Below, in pieces: positions 1 through 9,557 of a stretch of DNA of 64,000 bases. Every line of letters begins with the position of its first letter. The first letter of the stretch is position 1. The notes beneath the pieces were generated by a model. The model searched no databases. It was not told the DNA's origin and saw only the letters and a list, made by a program, of their open reading frames with translations. The stretch spans positions 118,003 to 182,002 of the forward strand of contig NZ_CABFJY010000044.1 of assembly GCF_901687125.1 (NCBI RefSeq), in the 5' to 3' direction. The stretch is from Actinobacillus vicugnae (lineage in GTDB: Bacteria > Pseudomonadota > Gammaproteobacteria > Enterobacterales > Pasteurellaceae). The translations under genes were made by a program, and so were the position numbers.

Positions 1-107
1 AAATAATTCGACCGCTTTTTTATTTCTCGCCGTTTGCGTCTTTATGAAGTATGCAATACAGTGTAAAATAACACGTTATTTTTATTTAAAGGCAACAGAG
101 AACCATT

Positions 108-1778
108 ATGACAGAAGAAATTTTAGAAAATGCGCCAGAAACTCGTGCGAATTTTATTACCCATATTATTGATGAAGATCTTAAAAGCGGTAAACACAAT
201 AATGTTTATACTCGCTTCCCGCCTGAGCCAAACGGTTATTTACATATTGGTCATGCAAAATCAATCTGCTTAAACTTCGGTATTGCGCAGGAATATAAAG
301 GCTTATGTAACCTTCGTTTCGACGACACTAACCCAGTAAAAGAAGACGTAGAATATGTTGATTCAATTAAACAAGATGTTGAATGGTTAGGTTTTAAATG
401 GGAAGGCGAGCCTCGTTATGCCTCAGATTATTTTGATCAACTTTACGGCTATGCGATTGAATTAATCAACAAAGGTTTAGCCTATGTTGATGAACTTTCA
501 CCCGATGAAATGCGTGAATATCGTGGTACTTTAACGGAAGCGGGTAAAAACAGCCCTTACCGTGATCGTTCAGTAGAAGAAAATTTAGCGTTATTTGAGA
601 AAATGAAAAACGGTGAATTTGAAGAAGGTAAAGCGTGTTTGCGTGCCAAAATTGATATGGCTTCGCCATTTATTGTGATGCGTGACCCTGTGCTCTATCG
701 TGTGAAATTTGCCCACCATCACCAAACAGGTGATAAATGGTGCATTTATCCAATGTACGATTTCACTCACTGTATTTCTGATGCGATTGAACGTATTACT
801 CACTCGTTATGTACACTAGAGTTCCAAGACAACCGTCGTTTATACGATTGGGTACTTGAGAATATTTCTATTGAGCGCCCATTACCGCATCAGTATGAAT
901 TTTCTCGCTTAAATTTAGAAGGCACACTCACCTCTAAACGTAAGTTATTGAAACTCGTTACAGACGGTACAGTTGATGGCTGGAACGACCCTCGTATGCC
1001 AACCATTTCTGGCTTGCGTCGTCGTGGTTATACCCCTGCTTCATTGCGTGAGTTTTGTCGCCGTATCGGGGTAACCAAACAAGATAACGTGGTGGAATAC
1101 TCTGCGCTGGAAGCTTGTATTCGTGAAGATTTAAATGAAAATGCACCACGTGCAATGGCTGTAATCAACCCTGTTCGTGTGGTGATTGAAAACTTTGGTG
1201 AAAAAGAAATCCTTAAAGCGCCAAATCATCCAAATCGTCCTGAATTAGGCGAGCGTGATTTACCATTCACCCGTGAGCTTTACATTGATGAAGCAGACTT
1301 CCGTGAAGAAGCAAATAAACAATACAAACGTTTAGTGTTAGGCAAAGAAGTGCGTTTACGTAATGCTTATGTGATTAAAGCTGAACGTGTAGAAAAAGAC
1401 GAAAACGGTAAAATCACCACCATTTTCTGTAGTTACGATCCCGAAACATTAGGTAAAAACCCTGCGGACGGTCGTAAAGTAAAAGGGGTCATTCACTGGG
1501 TGTCAGCAGAAGATAACAAACCAGCAGAATTCCGTATTTATAACCGCTTATTCACAGTCGCAAACCCAGGTGCAGAAGACGATATTAATACGGTATTAAA
1601 CCCTGAATCACTTGTGGTGAAACACGGTTTTGTTGAACCGAGTTTAATCAATGCCAAAGCGGAACAAGGCTACCAATTTGAGCGTGAAGGTTATTACTGT
1701 TTAGATAGCAAAGACGGTTCTGCTGAAAACTTAGTGTTTAACTTAACCGTAAGCTTAAAAGAAGGCTTTACAGCTTAA
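108..1778 (+). CDS. glnS: Glutaminyl-tRNA synthetase
   Basis: Charges tRNA-Gln with glutamine in the cytosol. The class I signature HIGH is at residues 46-49 within [13 protein letters not shown], and the KMSKS-equivalent loop is TSKRK at 275-279, the relaxed form usual in GlnRS/GluRS-type enzymes. The C-terminal half corresponds to the beta-barrel anticodon-binding region. At 556 aa it is within a few residues of the E. coli enzyme (554 aa). The ATG at 108 precedes the conserved N-terminus and follows a weak purine stretch (ACAGAGAA). It stands alone and is closed by a USS-built hairpin a few bases after the stop. Identity is not in doubt. Confidence 0.97.
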   Translation: MTEEILENAPETRANFITHIIDEDLKSGKHNNVYTRFPPEPNGYLHIGHAKSICLNFGIAQEYKGLCNLRFDDTNPVKEDVEYVDSIKQDVEWLGFKWEGEPRYASDYFDQLYGYAIELINKGLAYVDELSPDEMREYRGTLTEAGKNSPYRDRSVEENLALFEKMKNGEFEEGKACLRAKIDMASPFIVMRDPVLYRVKFAHHHQTGDKWCIYPMYDFTHCISDAIERITHSLCTLEFQDNRRLYDWVLENISIERPLPHQYEFSRLNLEGTLTSKRKLLKLVTDGTVDGWNDPRMPTISGLRRRGYTPASLREFCRRIGVTKQDNVVEYSALEACIREDLNENAPRAMAVINPVRVVIENFGEKEILKAPNHPNRPELGERDLPFTRELYIDEADFREEANKQYKRLVLGKEVRLRNAYVIKAERVEKDENGKITTIFCSYDPETLGKNPADGRKVKGVIHWVSAEDNKPAEFRIYNRLFTVANPGAEDDINTVLNPESLVVKHGFVEPSLINAKAEQGYQFEREGYYCLDSKDGSAENLVFNLTVSLKEGFTA

Positions 1779-1787
1779 TTGAATGAT

Positions 1788-1814
1788 AAGCGGTCGAAAA
1801 TGACCGCTTTTTTA
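1788..1814 (+). terminator. USS-built terminator after glnS
   Basis: AAGCGGTC (1788-1795) and GACCGCTT (1802-1809) form an 8-bp stem around a 6-nt loop, followed by a T run. The stem arms are two inverted uptake-signal cores. Confidence 0.8.
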
Positions 1815-1830
1815 CAATATTCGAGGTAAT

Positions 1831-1974
1831 ATGAAAAAAGTCATTTTCTTAGTAGCAAGCATTTTAGCGATCAGTGCTTGTTCTCAATCTAAAAATGTTT
1901 ATTTTAACGGTGCTGAAGGTTCTCATTCAGGGATCAAATACGAGTCTACCACTAAAACGTTCTCGTTAAACTAA
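1831..1974 (+). CDS. Small 47-aa lipoprotein
   Basis: A short gene just after the glnS terminator, with a good Shine-Dalgarno (GAGG, 4 nt before ATG). Translation begins MKKVIFLVASILAISAC: a two-lysine n-region, a hydrophobic core and a lipobox I-S-A-C with the lipidated Cys at residue 17. The mature part is only about 31 residues (CSQSKNVYFNGAEGSHSG and on), is polar and has no recognised domain. I infer an outer- or inner-membrane lipoprotein of unknown function; residue 18 is Ser rather than Asp, so no inner-membrane retention signal is seen. No relative is recognised by name. The signal peptide, lipobox and ribosome site together make it unlikely to be a chance ORF. Confidence 0.65.
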   Translation: MKKVIFLVASILAISACSQSKNVYFNGAEGSHSGIKYESTTKTFSLN

Positions 1975-1986
1975 CAATTTCCATCA

Positions 1987-2046
1987 TAACAAGCGGTTAA
2001 ATTTCTAAGATTTTTTGCAAATTCTTGAGTAAATTTGACCGCTTGC
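1987..2046. repeat. Inverted USS pair between convergent genes
   Basis: AACAAGCGGTTAAATTT (about 1988-2004) faces AAATTTGACCGCTTG (2031-2045). The arms can pair over about 14 bases and probably act as a shared terminator for the small lipoprotein gene and slt, which converge here. Confidence 0.6.
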
Positions 2047-2069
2047 TTATTTTGCCTAATTGAGGCTAA

Positions 2070-4199
2070 TTAGTATTTTTTCTGCAGTTCTTCTTGGTAG
2101 AACATCTGTTTAGTGGATGCATTTTGTAACATTTGATAGTAATAATCATAAGCTAGCACATTTTGCACATAACCACGGGTTTCATAGAACGGAATTGAGG
2201 CGATAAACTCATCCAGTGCCAATGTTCCATTACTACGCTCTAACCACTTCTCTACTCGACTCAAGCCTGCATTATAGGCTGCCGCAATTAAGATTCGATT
2301 ATTCGGATACTTGGCATTTAACTCATTGAGATGTGCCATACCTAGCATGATATTGCTAAGCGGATCGAATAAATTTTTACCATTTTCAAACGGTAGCCCC
2401 ATATTTTTCGCAGTTAATTCCGCAGTAGTCGGTAACATTTGCATTAATCCCATCGCATTCGCATGTGATTTTGCTTGACTACTCCATGCACTCTCTTGGC
2501 GCGCAATTGCCATTGCAAAGCTCTTTGCAACCCCATTTTCCATCAGATTTAAATCAAACCATTGCGAATAAGCATTTGGTAAACGTAACGCTATATAATC
2601 CCATGCTTTAGCTTGAATCGTTGCTTCAACCGCTAAATCATACCACGCTTGCTGTTTAGCATATTCACTTAAACCAAGCTGCTCATCAAACGATAAACCT
2701 TTTAACCACTCTGCCCACAAGTTTTTTGCGGTTTCAAAGCGATTCAGTGCTCGCCATTCTTTAATCCGCATAAATTGCGGTTCAAATTGTGCAAGTTGTT
2801 CAGCAGTTAATGCTCTAATTACTGGCTGTTCAAACTGGTAATTTTGGGCTACTTGTTGAGCCGCTAACATTGGGTAAAACCCACGCTCTTTCGCTAGCTT
2901 ATTAAACTGTTGAGTGCGTTTTGCTGTATCCTTCTCTGTTTTTGCCAACCAGTAGCGCCATTCTGCTTTTTGTTTAGCCGTATCCGATAACAGCCCAAGC
3001 CAGCTATCCAATTTCTCTTTTTTCCAAAGCGCCATGCGTAAACGACGTTCGGTTAAATTGTCTGCTTTTAATGTGGAAAGTTCTTGATCTCGCCAAATTT
3101 GCCATTCGCCTGATGAATTATCAAAAAAGCGAGTGATAAAGGCGGTCTTCCATTCTTGCTGCTCTGCAGGAGTTAATTGCCATTTATCCGCCCAAGTTTG
3201 ATAAGGGGCAAAGTTAGGTGATGGCATATCTTCAGAGAATGATTCAATCAGTTTAGGAAAGCTCCGTATCACTAACGCTTTATTGCTCTCGGTAAGCGGT
3301 TGATTTTGCACAAAATTTAGCAAGTAATTTATATCATTTTGTAACTTGCTCACTTCCGTTAGCCATAAACCCAATTCGCTATCTTGATTATTTAAACTTA
3401 GAATTTCCAAGCCTTTTTTAGCATTTTGTTTGACTAATTCAACCGCTTTTAAACGCACTTTTTCGGCTGTTTTGCCACCTTGATCACGCCAATAAGCCTC
3501 AATATCGCTACAAATTTGTGGCAATTCTGCGGTTTTTAACCAAAACTTTTCAAATTGTCCAATGAAATCAGCCATTACGCTAGTTGTTGCGCTATTTCTC
3601 GTGGCATTTGCTTGTTCTGCTTCTGGGTTAATTTGTGCACTGCTAGCCAATAATTGATATTGCGCAGAAAATACTCGACACTGATTTTCATTGCCTTCAG
3701 GCGCTATTTTCTTCGCATATTCTAGTAACGCCGTCCAATTAGCCGCTTGGTATAGTTGTTCAAATGGCAATTGATTTAAACGTTTTTGATACACCGAATT
3801 TGGGTATTTTTGGCTAAATTCTGCAATTTCTTGTTCTGTAGATTGTTTTAACGCAAGTTTGGTTTTTAATAATTCCCATTCTGCTTCCATTTGTAATGGA
3901 TAACCTGCTAACGCTTTAATTAATTTATTACTTAATTGTAATGCCGTCAGTGTGAGTTTTTTTTGCGTTTGAGCTGTTTTTAATATTGCTTCTAATTGCT
4001 CAAAATAAGCTCTTTGTGTCGCAAGCTCCGCTTGATTTTGTTGCGTTTTTTGCCATTGGGCCGTTAATTTTGATTCTAATTCGGTTTGTAATTGAGCAAC
4101 TTCTGCCTCACTGTATAATTTTACTTTTTGTTTGGCTTCCACATTATTTATATTAACCGCACTAATAACCAATAATGCTAAAAGTGTTCTTTTCCACAT
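2070..4199 (-). CDS. slt: Soluble lytic murein transglycosylase (Slt70 type)
   Basis: Periplasmic enzyme that cleaves the MurNAc-GlcNAc bond of peptidoglycan, leaving 1,6-anhydro ends. Residues 1-22 are a signal peptide (MWKRTLLALLVISAV then NNVEA). A long alpha-helical, Gln/Ala-rich superhelix follows, then a C-terminal goose-lysozyme-like SLT domain with ARQESAW, where Glu569 is the expected catalytic acid, GLMQMLPTTA, and AAYNAGLSRVEKWL. I chose the ATG at 4199 because GGAGAAAG lies 6-8 nt upstream of it and because the signal peptide starts there. An in-frame ATG at 4214 overlaps that ribosome site and would add five charged residues. At 709 aa it is longer than E. coli Slt (645 aa), mostly in the helical part. 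In E. coli slt neighbours trpR; that arrangement is not kept here. Confidence 0.93.
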   Translation of the reverse strand: MWKRTLLALLVISAVNINNVEAKQKVKLYSEAEVAQLQTELESKLTAQWQKTQQNQAELATQRAYFEQLEAILKTAQTQKKLTLTALQLSNKLIKALAGYPLQMEAEWELLKTKLALKQSTEQEIAEFSQKYPNSVYQKRLNQLPFEQLYQAANWTALLEYAKKIAPEGNENQCRVFSAQYQLLASSAQINPEAEQANATRNSATTSVMADFIGQFEKFWLKTAELPQICSDIEAYWRDQGGKTAEKVRLKAVELVKQNAKKGLEILSLNNQDSELGLWLTEVSKLQNDINYLLNFVQNQPLTESNKALVIRSFPKLIESFSEDMPSPNFAPYQTWADKWQLTPAEQQEWKTAFITRFFDNSSGEWQIWRDQELSTLKADNLTERRLRMALWKKEKLDSWLGLLSDTAKQKAEWRYWLAKTEKDTAKRTQQFNKLAKERGFYPMLAAQQVAQNYQFEQPVIRALTAEQLAQFEPQFMRIKEWRALNRFETAKNLWAEWLKGLSFDEQLGLSEYAKQQAWYDLAVEATIQAKAWDYIALRLPNAYSQWFDLNLMENGVAKSFAMAIARQESAWSSQAKSHANAMGLMQMLPTTAELTAKNMGLPFENGKNLFDPLSNIMLGMAHLNELNAKYPNNRILIAAAYNAGLSRVEKWLERSNGTLALDEFIASIPFYETRGYVQNVLAYDYYYQMLQNASTKQMFYQEELQKKY

Positions 4200-4239
4200 A
4201 ATTTCTTTCTCCATTTACTAATTTGGGAAAATTAGGCAT

Positions 4240-4270
4240 AAAAAACCGCTTGAAGTTTCCCTCAAGCGGT
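4240..4270 (-). terminator. Terminator after hpt
   Basis: ACCGCTTGA (4245-4253) pairs with TCAAGCGGT (4262-4270). Read on the minus strand the hairpin is followed by TTTTTT, closing hpt. Both arms are USS cores. Confidence 0.8.
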
Positions 4271-4290
4271 CTAATTTTGTCAGATTTTCC

Positions 4291-4830
4291 CTATTCGTCC
4301 ATCACAACTTTACCAATGTAATCAAGATTGCGGTATTTTTGTGCGTAGTCAATGCCATAACCAACAACAAACTCATCAGGAATTGCAAACCCTACCCATT
4401 CAACAGCCACATCAACTTCACGGCGTGATGGCTTATCTAATAAGGTACAAATTGCAACGGAGCGAGGCTCACGTAAATTTAAAATATCATGCACTTTGCT
4501 CAGTGTAAAACCTGTATCAATAATATCTTCAACAATTAATACATCTTTACCATGAATTTCGCCATCTAAGTCTTTTAAGATTTTTACATCACGACTAGAT
4601 TCTGTGCCTAAGCCATAACTTGAAGCAGTCATAAAATCCACTTCAACAGGCACATCAATTAAACGTACTAAATCTGCCATAAACATGAATGACCCACGCA
4701 ATAAACCTACTACCACCAAATTTTTACAATGTGTGTGAGCATAGTGATGATTAATTTCTTTTGCTAGCTCTGCAATGCGGGATTGCACTTCTTCGTGAGA
4801 AATTAGTGTTTCAATATGATGTTTTTTCAT
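4291..4830 (-). CDS. hpt: Hypoxanthine phosphoribosyltransferase
   Basis: Purine salvage: converts hypoxanthine (and guanine less well) with PRPP to IMP/GMP in the cytosol. The PRPP-binding signature [11 protein letters not shown] is present with EDIIDTG at residues 101-107, and GLLRGSFMF near residue 42 is the first PRPP/pyrophosphate loop. At 179 aa it has the normal length. A ribosome site (AGGATAAAAT) precedes the start. It is a single-gene unit with its own terminator. It feeds the IMP pool used by guaB and guaA further along the window. Confidence 0.95.
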   Translation of the reverse strand: MKKHHIETLISHEEVQSRIAELAKEINHHYAHTHCKNLVVVGLLRGSFMFMADLVRLIDVPVEVDFMTASSYGLGTESSRDVKILKDLDGEIHGKDVLIVEDIIDTGFTLSKVHDILNLREPRSVAICTLLDKPSRREVDVAVEWVGFAIPDEFVVGYGIDYAQKYRNLDYIGKVVMDE

Positions 4831-4943
4831 TATTTTATCCTATTTAAATGTGTGTTTTATAAACTACAACCCTTCATTAATAATGTGTAAGCTAAATAAA
4901 TTTAATATATAATTGCAAAACTAATGTAAATATAAGTATAAAC

Positions 4944-5750
4944 ATGATTAATACTACCTATACCAATATCGCCCTTGCGGCTGATCAATCTTACTCAGAA
5001 CATTTAGTAACGACCATTAAGTCTATCTGTTATCATAATAAAAATATTAAATTTTTTATCCTAAATCGAGATTTCCCTGCTGAGTGGTTTCATATATTAA
5101 ATCATAAGTTGGCCAAACTAGGTTGTTCAGTTACGGATGTCAAAATTACAAATGAGACGATCAAAAACTTCAAAAGTTATCCACATATCTCATCGGATAC
5201 AACCTACTTTCGTTATTTTATCTCCGATCTAATTCCTGAAGAGAAAGTTTTGTATTTAGATAGTGACTTAATTGTAACAGGCAATTTACAACAATTTTAT
5301 CAAACTAATATAGAAAACTATTTTTTAGCCGCGGTAAAAGATGACATTGCTCATAAAACATACGGCAACTACAGTTTTAATGCTGGTGTTTTATTAATTA
5401 ATAACCGTTTATGGAAAGAAAATAATATCACTGCCTTAGCATTATCGTTATCTGAACAATATGTAAATCAATTACCAGATGCTGATCAAACTGTACTTAA
5501 TTTTATTTTTAAGGATAAATGGTTAAAAGTAAATAGAGGCTATAACTACTTAGTTGGCGTAGATTTCTTATATCCTCAACTTGGGTTAACTCACTTATTA
5601 GAAAGTTTCCCTGAGCAGATTACGCCCCTTGTGTTGCATTTTAACACTGAGGCAAAACCTTGGTTGCTTCACTCAAAAACCAGATTTCGTGACCGATATT
5701 GGTTTTATTATGCTTTAGAATGGCAAGATATTTACCAAGCACATTTATAA
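4944..5750 (+). CDS. Family 8 glycosyltransferase (LgtC/RfaJ-like)
   Basis: Predicted retaining glycosyltransferase of the GT8 family, a group that adds galactose or glucose to lipooligosaccharide. The N-terminus (IALAADQSYSEHLVTTIKS) matches the family's nucleotide-sugar-binding start. The metal-binding DXD motif is YLDSDLIV with D106-S107-D108, and FNAGVLLINN and ADQTVLN (acceptor-side motifs) follow. A C-terminal H-F-x-T and KPW stretch is also typical. At 268 aa it is slightly shorter than LgtC (about 310). It is a lone gene between hpt and metB with an AT-rich 110-bp upstream region and no clear ribosome site. No simple-sequence repeat is seen that would suggest phase variation. Donor and acceptor sugars cannot be read from the sequence; cell-surface glycan synthesis is inferred. 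Confidence 0.8.
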   Translation: MINTTYTNIALAADQSYSEHLVTTIKSICYHNKNIKFFILNRDFPAEWFHILNHKLAKLGCSVTDVKITNETIKNFKSYPHISSDTTYFRYFISDLIPEEKVLYLDSDLIVTGNLQQFYQTNIENYFLAAVKDDIAHKTYGNYSFNAGVLLINNRLWKENNITALALSLSEQYVNQLPDADQTVLNFIFKDKWLKVNRGYNYLVGVDFLYPQLGLTHLLESFPEQITPLVLHFNTEAKPWLLHSKTRFRDRYWFYYALEWQDIYQAHL

Positions 5751-5790
5751 AATTAAATAACCGCAAATCCCTTTTAATTTTTATCCCAAC

Positions 5791-5816
5791 AAAAATACGC
5801 CCTGATTTCTCAGGGC
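5791..5816 (-). terminator. Terminator after metB
   Basis: GCCCTGA (5799-5805), a 4-base loop and TCAGGGC (5810-5816) form a perfect 7-bp stem. On the minus strand it is followed by GTATTTTTG, closing metB. Confidence 0.75.
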
Positions 5817-5823
5817 ACATTTC

Positions 5824-6957
5824 TTATTTTAATTGCTCAAACGCTTGACGAAGATCAGCTTTGAGATCTTCAACGTGTTCAATCCCCACAGAAAAACGCA
5901 ATAAATTATTGGTAATACCGCGCGCAATACGTTCCGCTTCTGGGATATCCATATGCGTTTGGGTTGAAGGGTAAGTAATAAAGCTTTCCGTACCACCTAA
6001 ACTTTCCGCAAAAGTGATTAATTTAATTGCTTTTAAGAATTTTGGTACCCATTCTTCTTTTTGTAAACGGAATGAAAGCATACCACTTTTACCTGAATAA
6101 AGCACACTGTCAATTTCTGGTTGTTCACTTAAGAATTTTGCAAGTTCTGTTGCGTTCGCTTGGTGACGTTCCATACGTAATGCAAGCGTTTTTAAACCTC
6201 GCACCGCAAGATAAGAATCAAATGGCGAAAGTACTGCACCAGCACAGTTTTGAAAGTAGAATAAACGTTCAGAAAGATTTTGACCGTTCACCTTAGTTAC
6301 TTCTGAATCTTTTGCAACAATTAAGCCTGCTAGCACATCATTATGACCAGACAAATATTTTGTGGCACTGTGAATCACAATATCCGCACCATGCTCAATT
6401 GGGCGGAATAAAATTGGGGTTAAGAAAGTATTATCCACGATCAGCATTAAATTATGCTTTTTAGCAATTTTTGAAATGGCATCTACATCACACTCTTCCA
6501 TTAACGGGTTTGAAGGCGTTTCAACAAAAATTGCTTTGGTATTTGGCGTAATTGCAGCTTCAATTGCGGCTAAATCTGCTGTGTTTACATAGACAGGTTT
6601 AACAGTATTGTGGTGTTTATAGCTGAAATCAAATAAACGATAAGAACCACCGTAAACATCGCTCGAAATAATCCACTCATCTGGCGCTTTAAATAATGAC
6701 ATCACAAGCTGAATCGCCGCCATACCAGATGCCATTGCAAAACCTGCATCACCACCTTCTAAATCAGCAATGCCTTGTTCTAATACGGCACGTGTTGGAT
6801 TTTTGGTACGCGTGTAATCCCAACCTGTTGATTCCCCTAAGCCATCTCGTCCATAAGCGGTCGATAAAATAATTGGCGTTGCAACCGCACCCGTACGAGG
6901 ATCTGTGCGATTACCCAATTGTACTAATGTCGTTTCAATATTGTTGTATTTAGCCAT
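5824..6957 (-). CDS. metB: Cystathionine gamma-synthase / O-acetylhomoserine sulfhydrylase family
   Basis: PLP-dependent Cys/Met metabolism enzyme in the methionine pathway, joining an activated homoserine to cysteine (or to sulfide). The PLP-binding lysine is K200 in SATKYLSGHNDVLAG. VDNTFLTP and the substrate loop YTRTKNPTR (49-57) are typical family motifs. At 377 aa it resembles the MetB/MetI class. Cystathionine gamma-synthase, gamma-lyase and sulfhydrylase cannot be separated by eye, so the exact substrate is less certain than the family. It has its own terminator, and dapB lies upstream on the same strand with a gap of about 40 bp, so co-transcription with dapB is possible. No MetJ-like repeat (AGACGTCT) was seen upstream. 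Confidence 0.88.
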   Translation of the reverse strand: MAKYNNIETTLVQLGNRTDPRTGAVATPIILSTAYGRDGLGESTGWDYTRTKNPTRAVLEQGIADLEGGDAGFAMASGMAAIQLVMSLFKAPDEWIISSDVYGGSYRLFDFSYKHHNTVKPVYVNTADLAAIEAAITPNTKAIFVETPSNPLMEECDVDAISKIAKKHNLMLIVDNTFLTPILFRPIEHGADIVIHSATKYLSGHNDVLAGLIVAKDSEVTKVNGQNLSERLFYFQNCAGAVLSPFDSYLAVRGLKTLALRMERHQANATELAKFLSEQPEIDSVLYSGKSGMLSFRLQKEEWVPKFLKAIKLITFAESLGGTESFITYPSTQTHMDIPEAERIARGITNNLLRFSVGIEHVEDLKADLRQAFEQLK

Positions 6958-6996
6958 ATTGTTATTCCTATTTATTATTTTCAGTTGTCCAACACA

Positions 6997-7827
<831 letters not shown>

Positions 7828-7842
7828 TTATTCTTATTGAAA

Positions 7843-7898
7843 GAAGCGGTAAGATTTTGCCATAAATTTGCAAATTTTTGTGAAAATCTTACCGCTTT
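7843..7898. repeat. Inverted USS pair, rlmM-dapB gap
   Basis: AAGCGGTAAGATTTT (7844-7858) and AAAATCTTACCGCTT (7883-7897) are perfect 15-bp inverted arms. They lie just after the rlmM stop and can form a strong hairpin, but the following T run is interrupted (CTTCTTTC), so terminator function is only probable. Confidence 0.65.
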
Positions 7899-7903
7899 GA
7901 TAA

Positions 7904-8995
7904 CTATTGAGGCTTACGCCCCATTATTGCGATATGAACCGTAATCTCTTCTCTATCATGATAGAGATGTTTAGCTTGAATTTTAAACCAAAACCCCTGT
8001 TTTGCGAGTTCCTCCTCAAGGTAAGCTAAACAGTGTTGCACTTCTTGATAACGCTTTTTCATCGGTAATTTTAGGTTGAAAATCGTTTCGCGACACCAAC
8101 CATTAACTAACCACTTCCCGATCAATTTACTAATACGCATCGGTTGCTCCACCATATCGCACACTAACCAATCAATCGTTTTACGCTTAGGTGGTTGGAA
8201 TTTAAAACCGTCTTCAGAACAATGCTCAATTCGTCCTGTTTCATGCAAACTTGCCGCCATTTTGCCGTGATCGACCGTATACACAAAAACACCCCGTTTA
8301 ACTAATTGATACGTCCAACCACCAGGACAAGCACCTAAATCTACTCCCGTCATTTGTTCGGTGAAACGTTTTTTCTCTTCCGCTTCAGGGATAAAAGTTA
8401 AAATCGCTTCTTCTAGTTTTAAGGTTGAACGGCTTGGCGCTTCTGCAGGAAATTTCAAACGTGGAATTCCCATAAAAAATGGCGATTTATTGCTGTTATA
8501 AGCATAGCCAACATAGCAACAGCCCGAGCGAACAAACAAAATATGTAAACTGATACTGTCCTTCGCATTGGCTGATTTACTTAACCAACCTTGCTTTTTC
8601 AAACTATTGCGTAACGGTACGGTAAATTTACGGCAAAAGGTAAGCAATTCTTTTGCTTCATTTGTATCGGGTGTTTCTACAAAAATATCGGAGCTATGAC
8701 GTGGATTTAGCGCTTGATATTGCGCCAAAATCGGCGAAATACGATCTTCGGCGGGCAAGTCTTGCAACATATCGCCCACCACAATCATTTGACGAGCAAA
8801 AATCAGTTGTTCAAATTTTAATTCTTTAGCTAAACGATCGGCATCGCCTGCTTGATAACATTCAAAAATAACGTAGCCACTATTTTCTTTTAAATTCACA
8901 AAGCCAAATACACCTAACTGTGCAGCCTTATCCGTAATTTCGCCAGCGGCCTCTTTTTCAAAGCCAGCACGACAATATAATGCAAGTTTATTCAT
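7904..8995 (-). CDS. rlmM: 23S rRNA 2'-O-ribose methyltransferase RlmM (C2498)
   Basis: Methylates the 2'-OH of C2498 in 23S rRNA using S-adenosylmethionine. The N-terminal half is a THUMP-like RNA-binding region ([18 protein letters not shown] is characteristic). The SAM-binding motif [15 protein letters not shown] starts the Rossmann methyltransferase domain, and a [14 protein letters not shown] segment (LVCDMVEQP) supplies the catalytic acidic/aromatic region. Length 363 aa against 366 in E. coli. In E. coli rlmM (ygdE) is next to ygdD, the DUF423 gene, and the same pairing is found here. Confidence 0.95.
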   Translation of the reverse strand: MNKLALYCRAGFEKEAAGEITDKAAQLGVFGFVNLKENSGYVIFECYQAGDADRLAKELKFEQLIFARQMIVVGDMLQDLPAEDRISPILAQYQALNPRHSSDIFVETPDTNEAKELLTFCRKFTVPLRNSLKKQGWLSKSANAKDSISLHILFVRSGCCYVGYAYNSNKSPFFMGIPRLKFPAEAPSRSTLKLEEAILTFIPEAEEKKRFTEQMTGVDLGACPGGWTYQLVKRGVFVYTVDHGKMAASLHETGRIEHCSEDGFKFQPPKRKTIDWLVCDMVEQPMRISKLIGKWLVNGWCRETIFNLKLPMKKRYQEVQHCLAYLEEELAKQGFWFKIQAKHLYHDREEITVHIAIMGRKPQ

Positions 8996-9042
8996 AATTT
9001 TTTAATGGGTTGAAAATTTGATTAGTATAGCGTTTTATTACA

Positions 9043-9441
9043 TTATTTTTTAGTACGTAGGCTCACAAAAATGAGAGCAATCCAACCAATCATAAAACAC
9101 ACGCCGCCAACTGGCGTACTCCATACAAATAAGCGCTGTCCAAATAGCGCTAACGCATATAAGCTGCCGCTAAACAATAAAATACCTAACAACCAGCTTC
9201 CACCGATAATATTAAAGGCTTTTGCTCTGCAAGCGGGCGGATTTTGCACCGAATTCGCTAATTGGAATAACCCCAACGCCAACAAAGCCAAAGTGTGAAA
9301 CATTTGATACTGAATGCCTGTATCAATCCAACTTAGCGCTTTTGTATCTAGCGCTTTTGCCAAACAGTGAGAGGCAAATGCGCCAAAAGCAATACAGAAA
9401 AAACCGTTGAGCGCAGCAGCTAATACAAATTTATTTTTCAT
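9043..9441 (-). CDS. DUF423 inner-membrane protein (YgdD-like)
   Basis: A 132-aa protein with four predicted membrane helices (about residues 5-23, 45-63, 72-95 and 102-122) and the family landmark GAFASHCL near residue 20 plus QYQMFHTLALL. The function of the family is unknown. It lies 47 bp upstream of rlmM on the same strand, as ygdD does in E. coli, so the two probably form a small operon. A good ribosome site (AAGGAGAAACT) precedes the ATG at 9441. Confidence 0.85.
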   Translation of the reverse strand: MKNKFVLAAALNGFFCIAFGAFASHCLAKALDTKALSWIDTGIQYQMFHTLALLALGLFQLANSVQNPPACRAKAFNIIGGSWLLGILLFSGSLYALALFGQRLFVWSTPVGGVCFMIGWIALIFVSLRTKK

Positions 9442-9503
9442 AGTTTCTCCTTAAAAATAGATTGCTAACTATAACATCTTTTCGCTTGGAATATGAATCT
9501 AAA

Positions 9504-9537
9504 TAAAAACGCACTAATCATCAAGACTAGTGCGTTT
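9504..9537 (-). terminator. Terminator after torZ
   Basis: AAACGCACTA (9507-9516) and TAGTGCGTTT (9528-9537) are perfect 10-bp arms around an 11-nt loop. On the minus strand the stem runs into TTTTTA, about 20 bp after the torZ stop. Confidence 0.8.
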
Positions 9538-9557
9538 GTTATGTTTATACGCTTATG

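Noticed and set aside
4831..5750. Phase-variable glycosyltransferase
   Set aside because: No tetranucleotide or homopolymer tract of the kind used for slipped-strand switching is present in or upstream of the gene.
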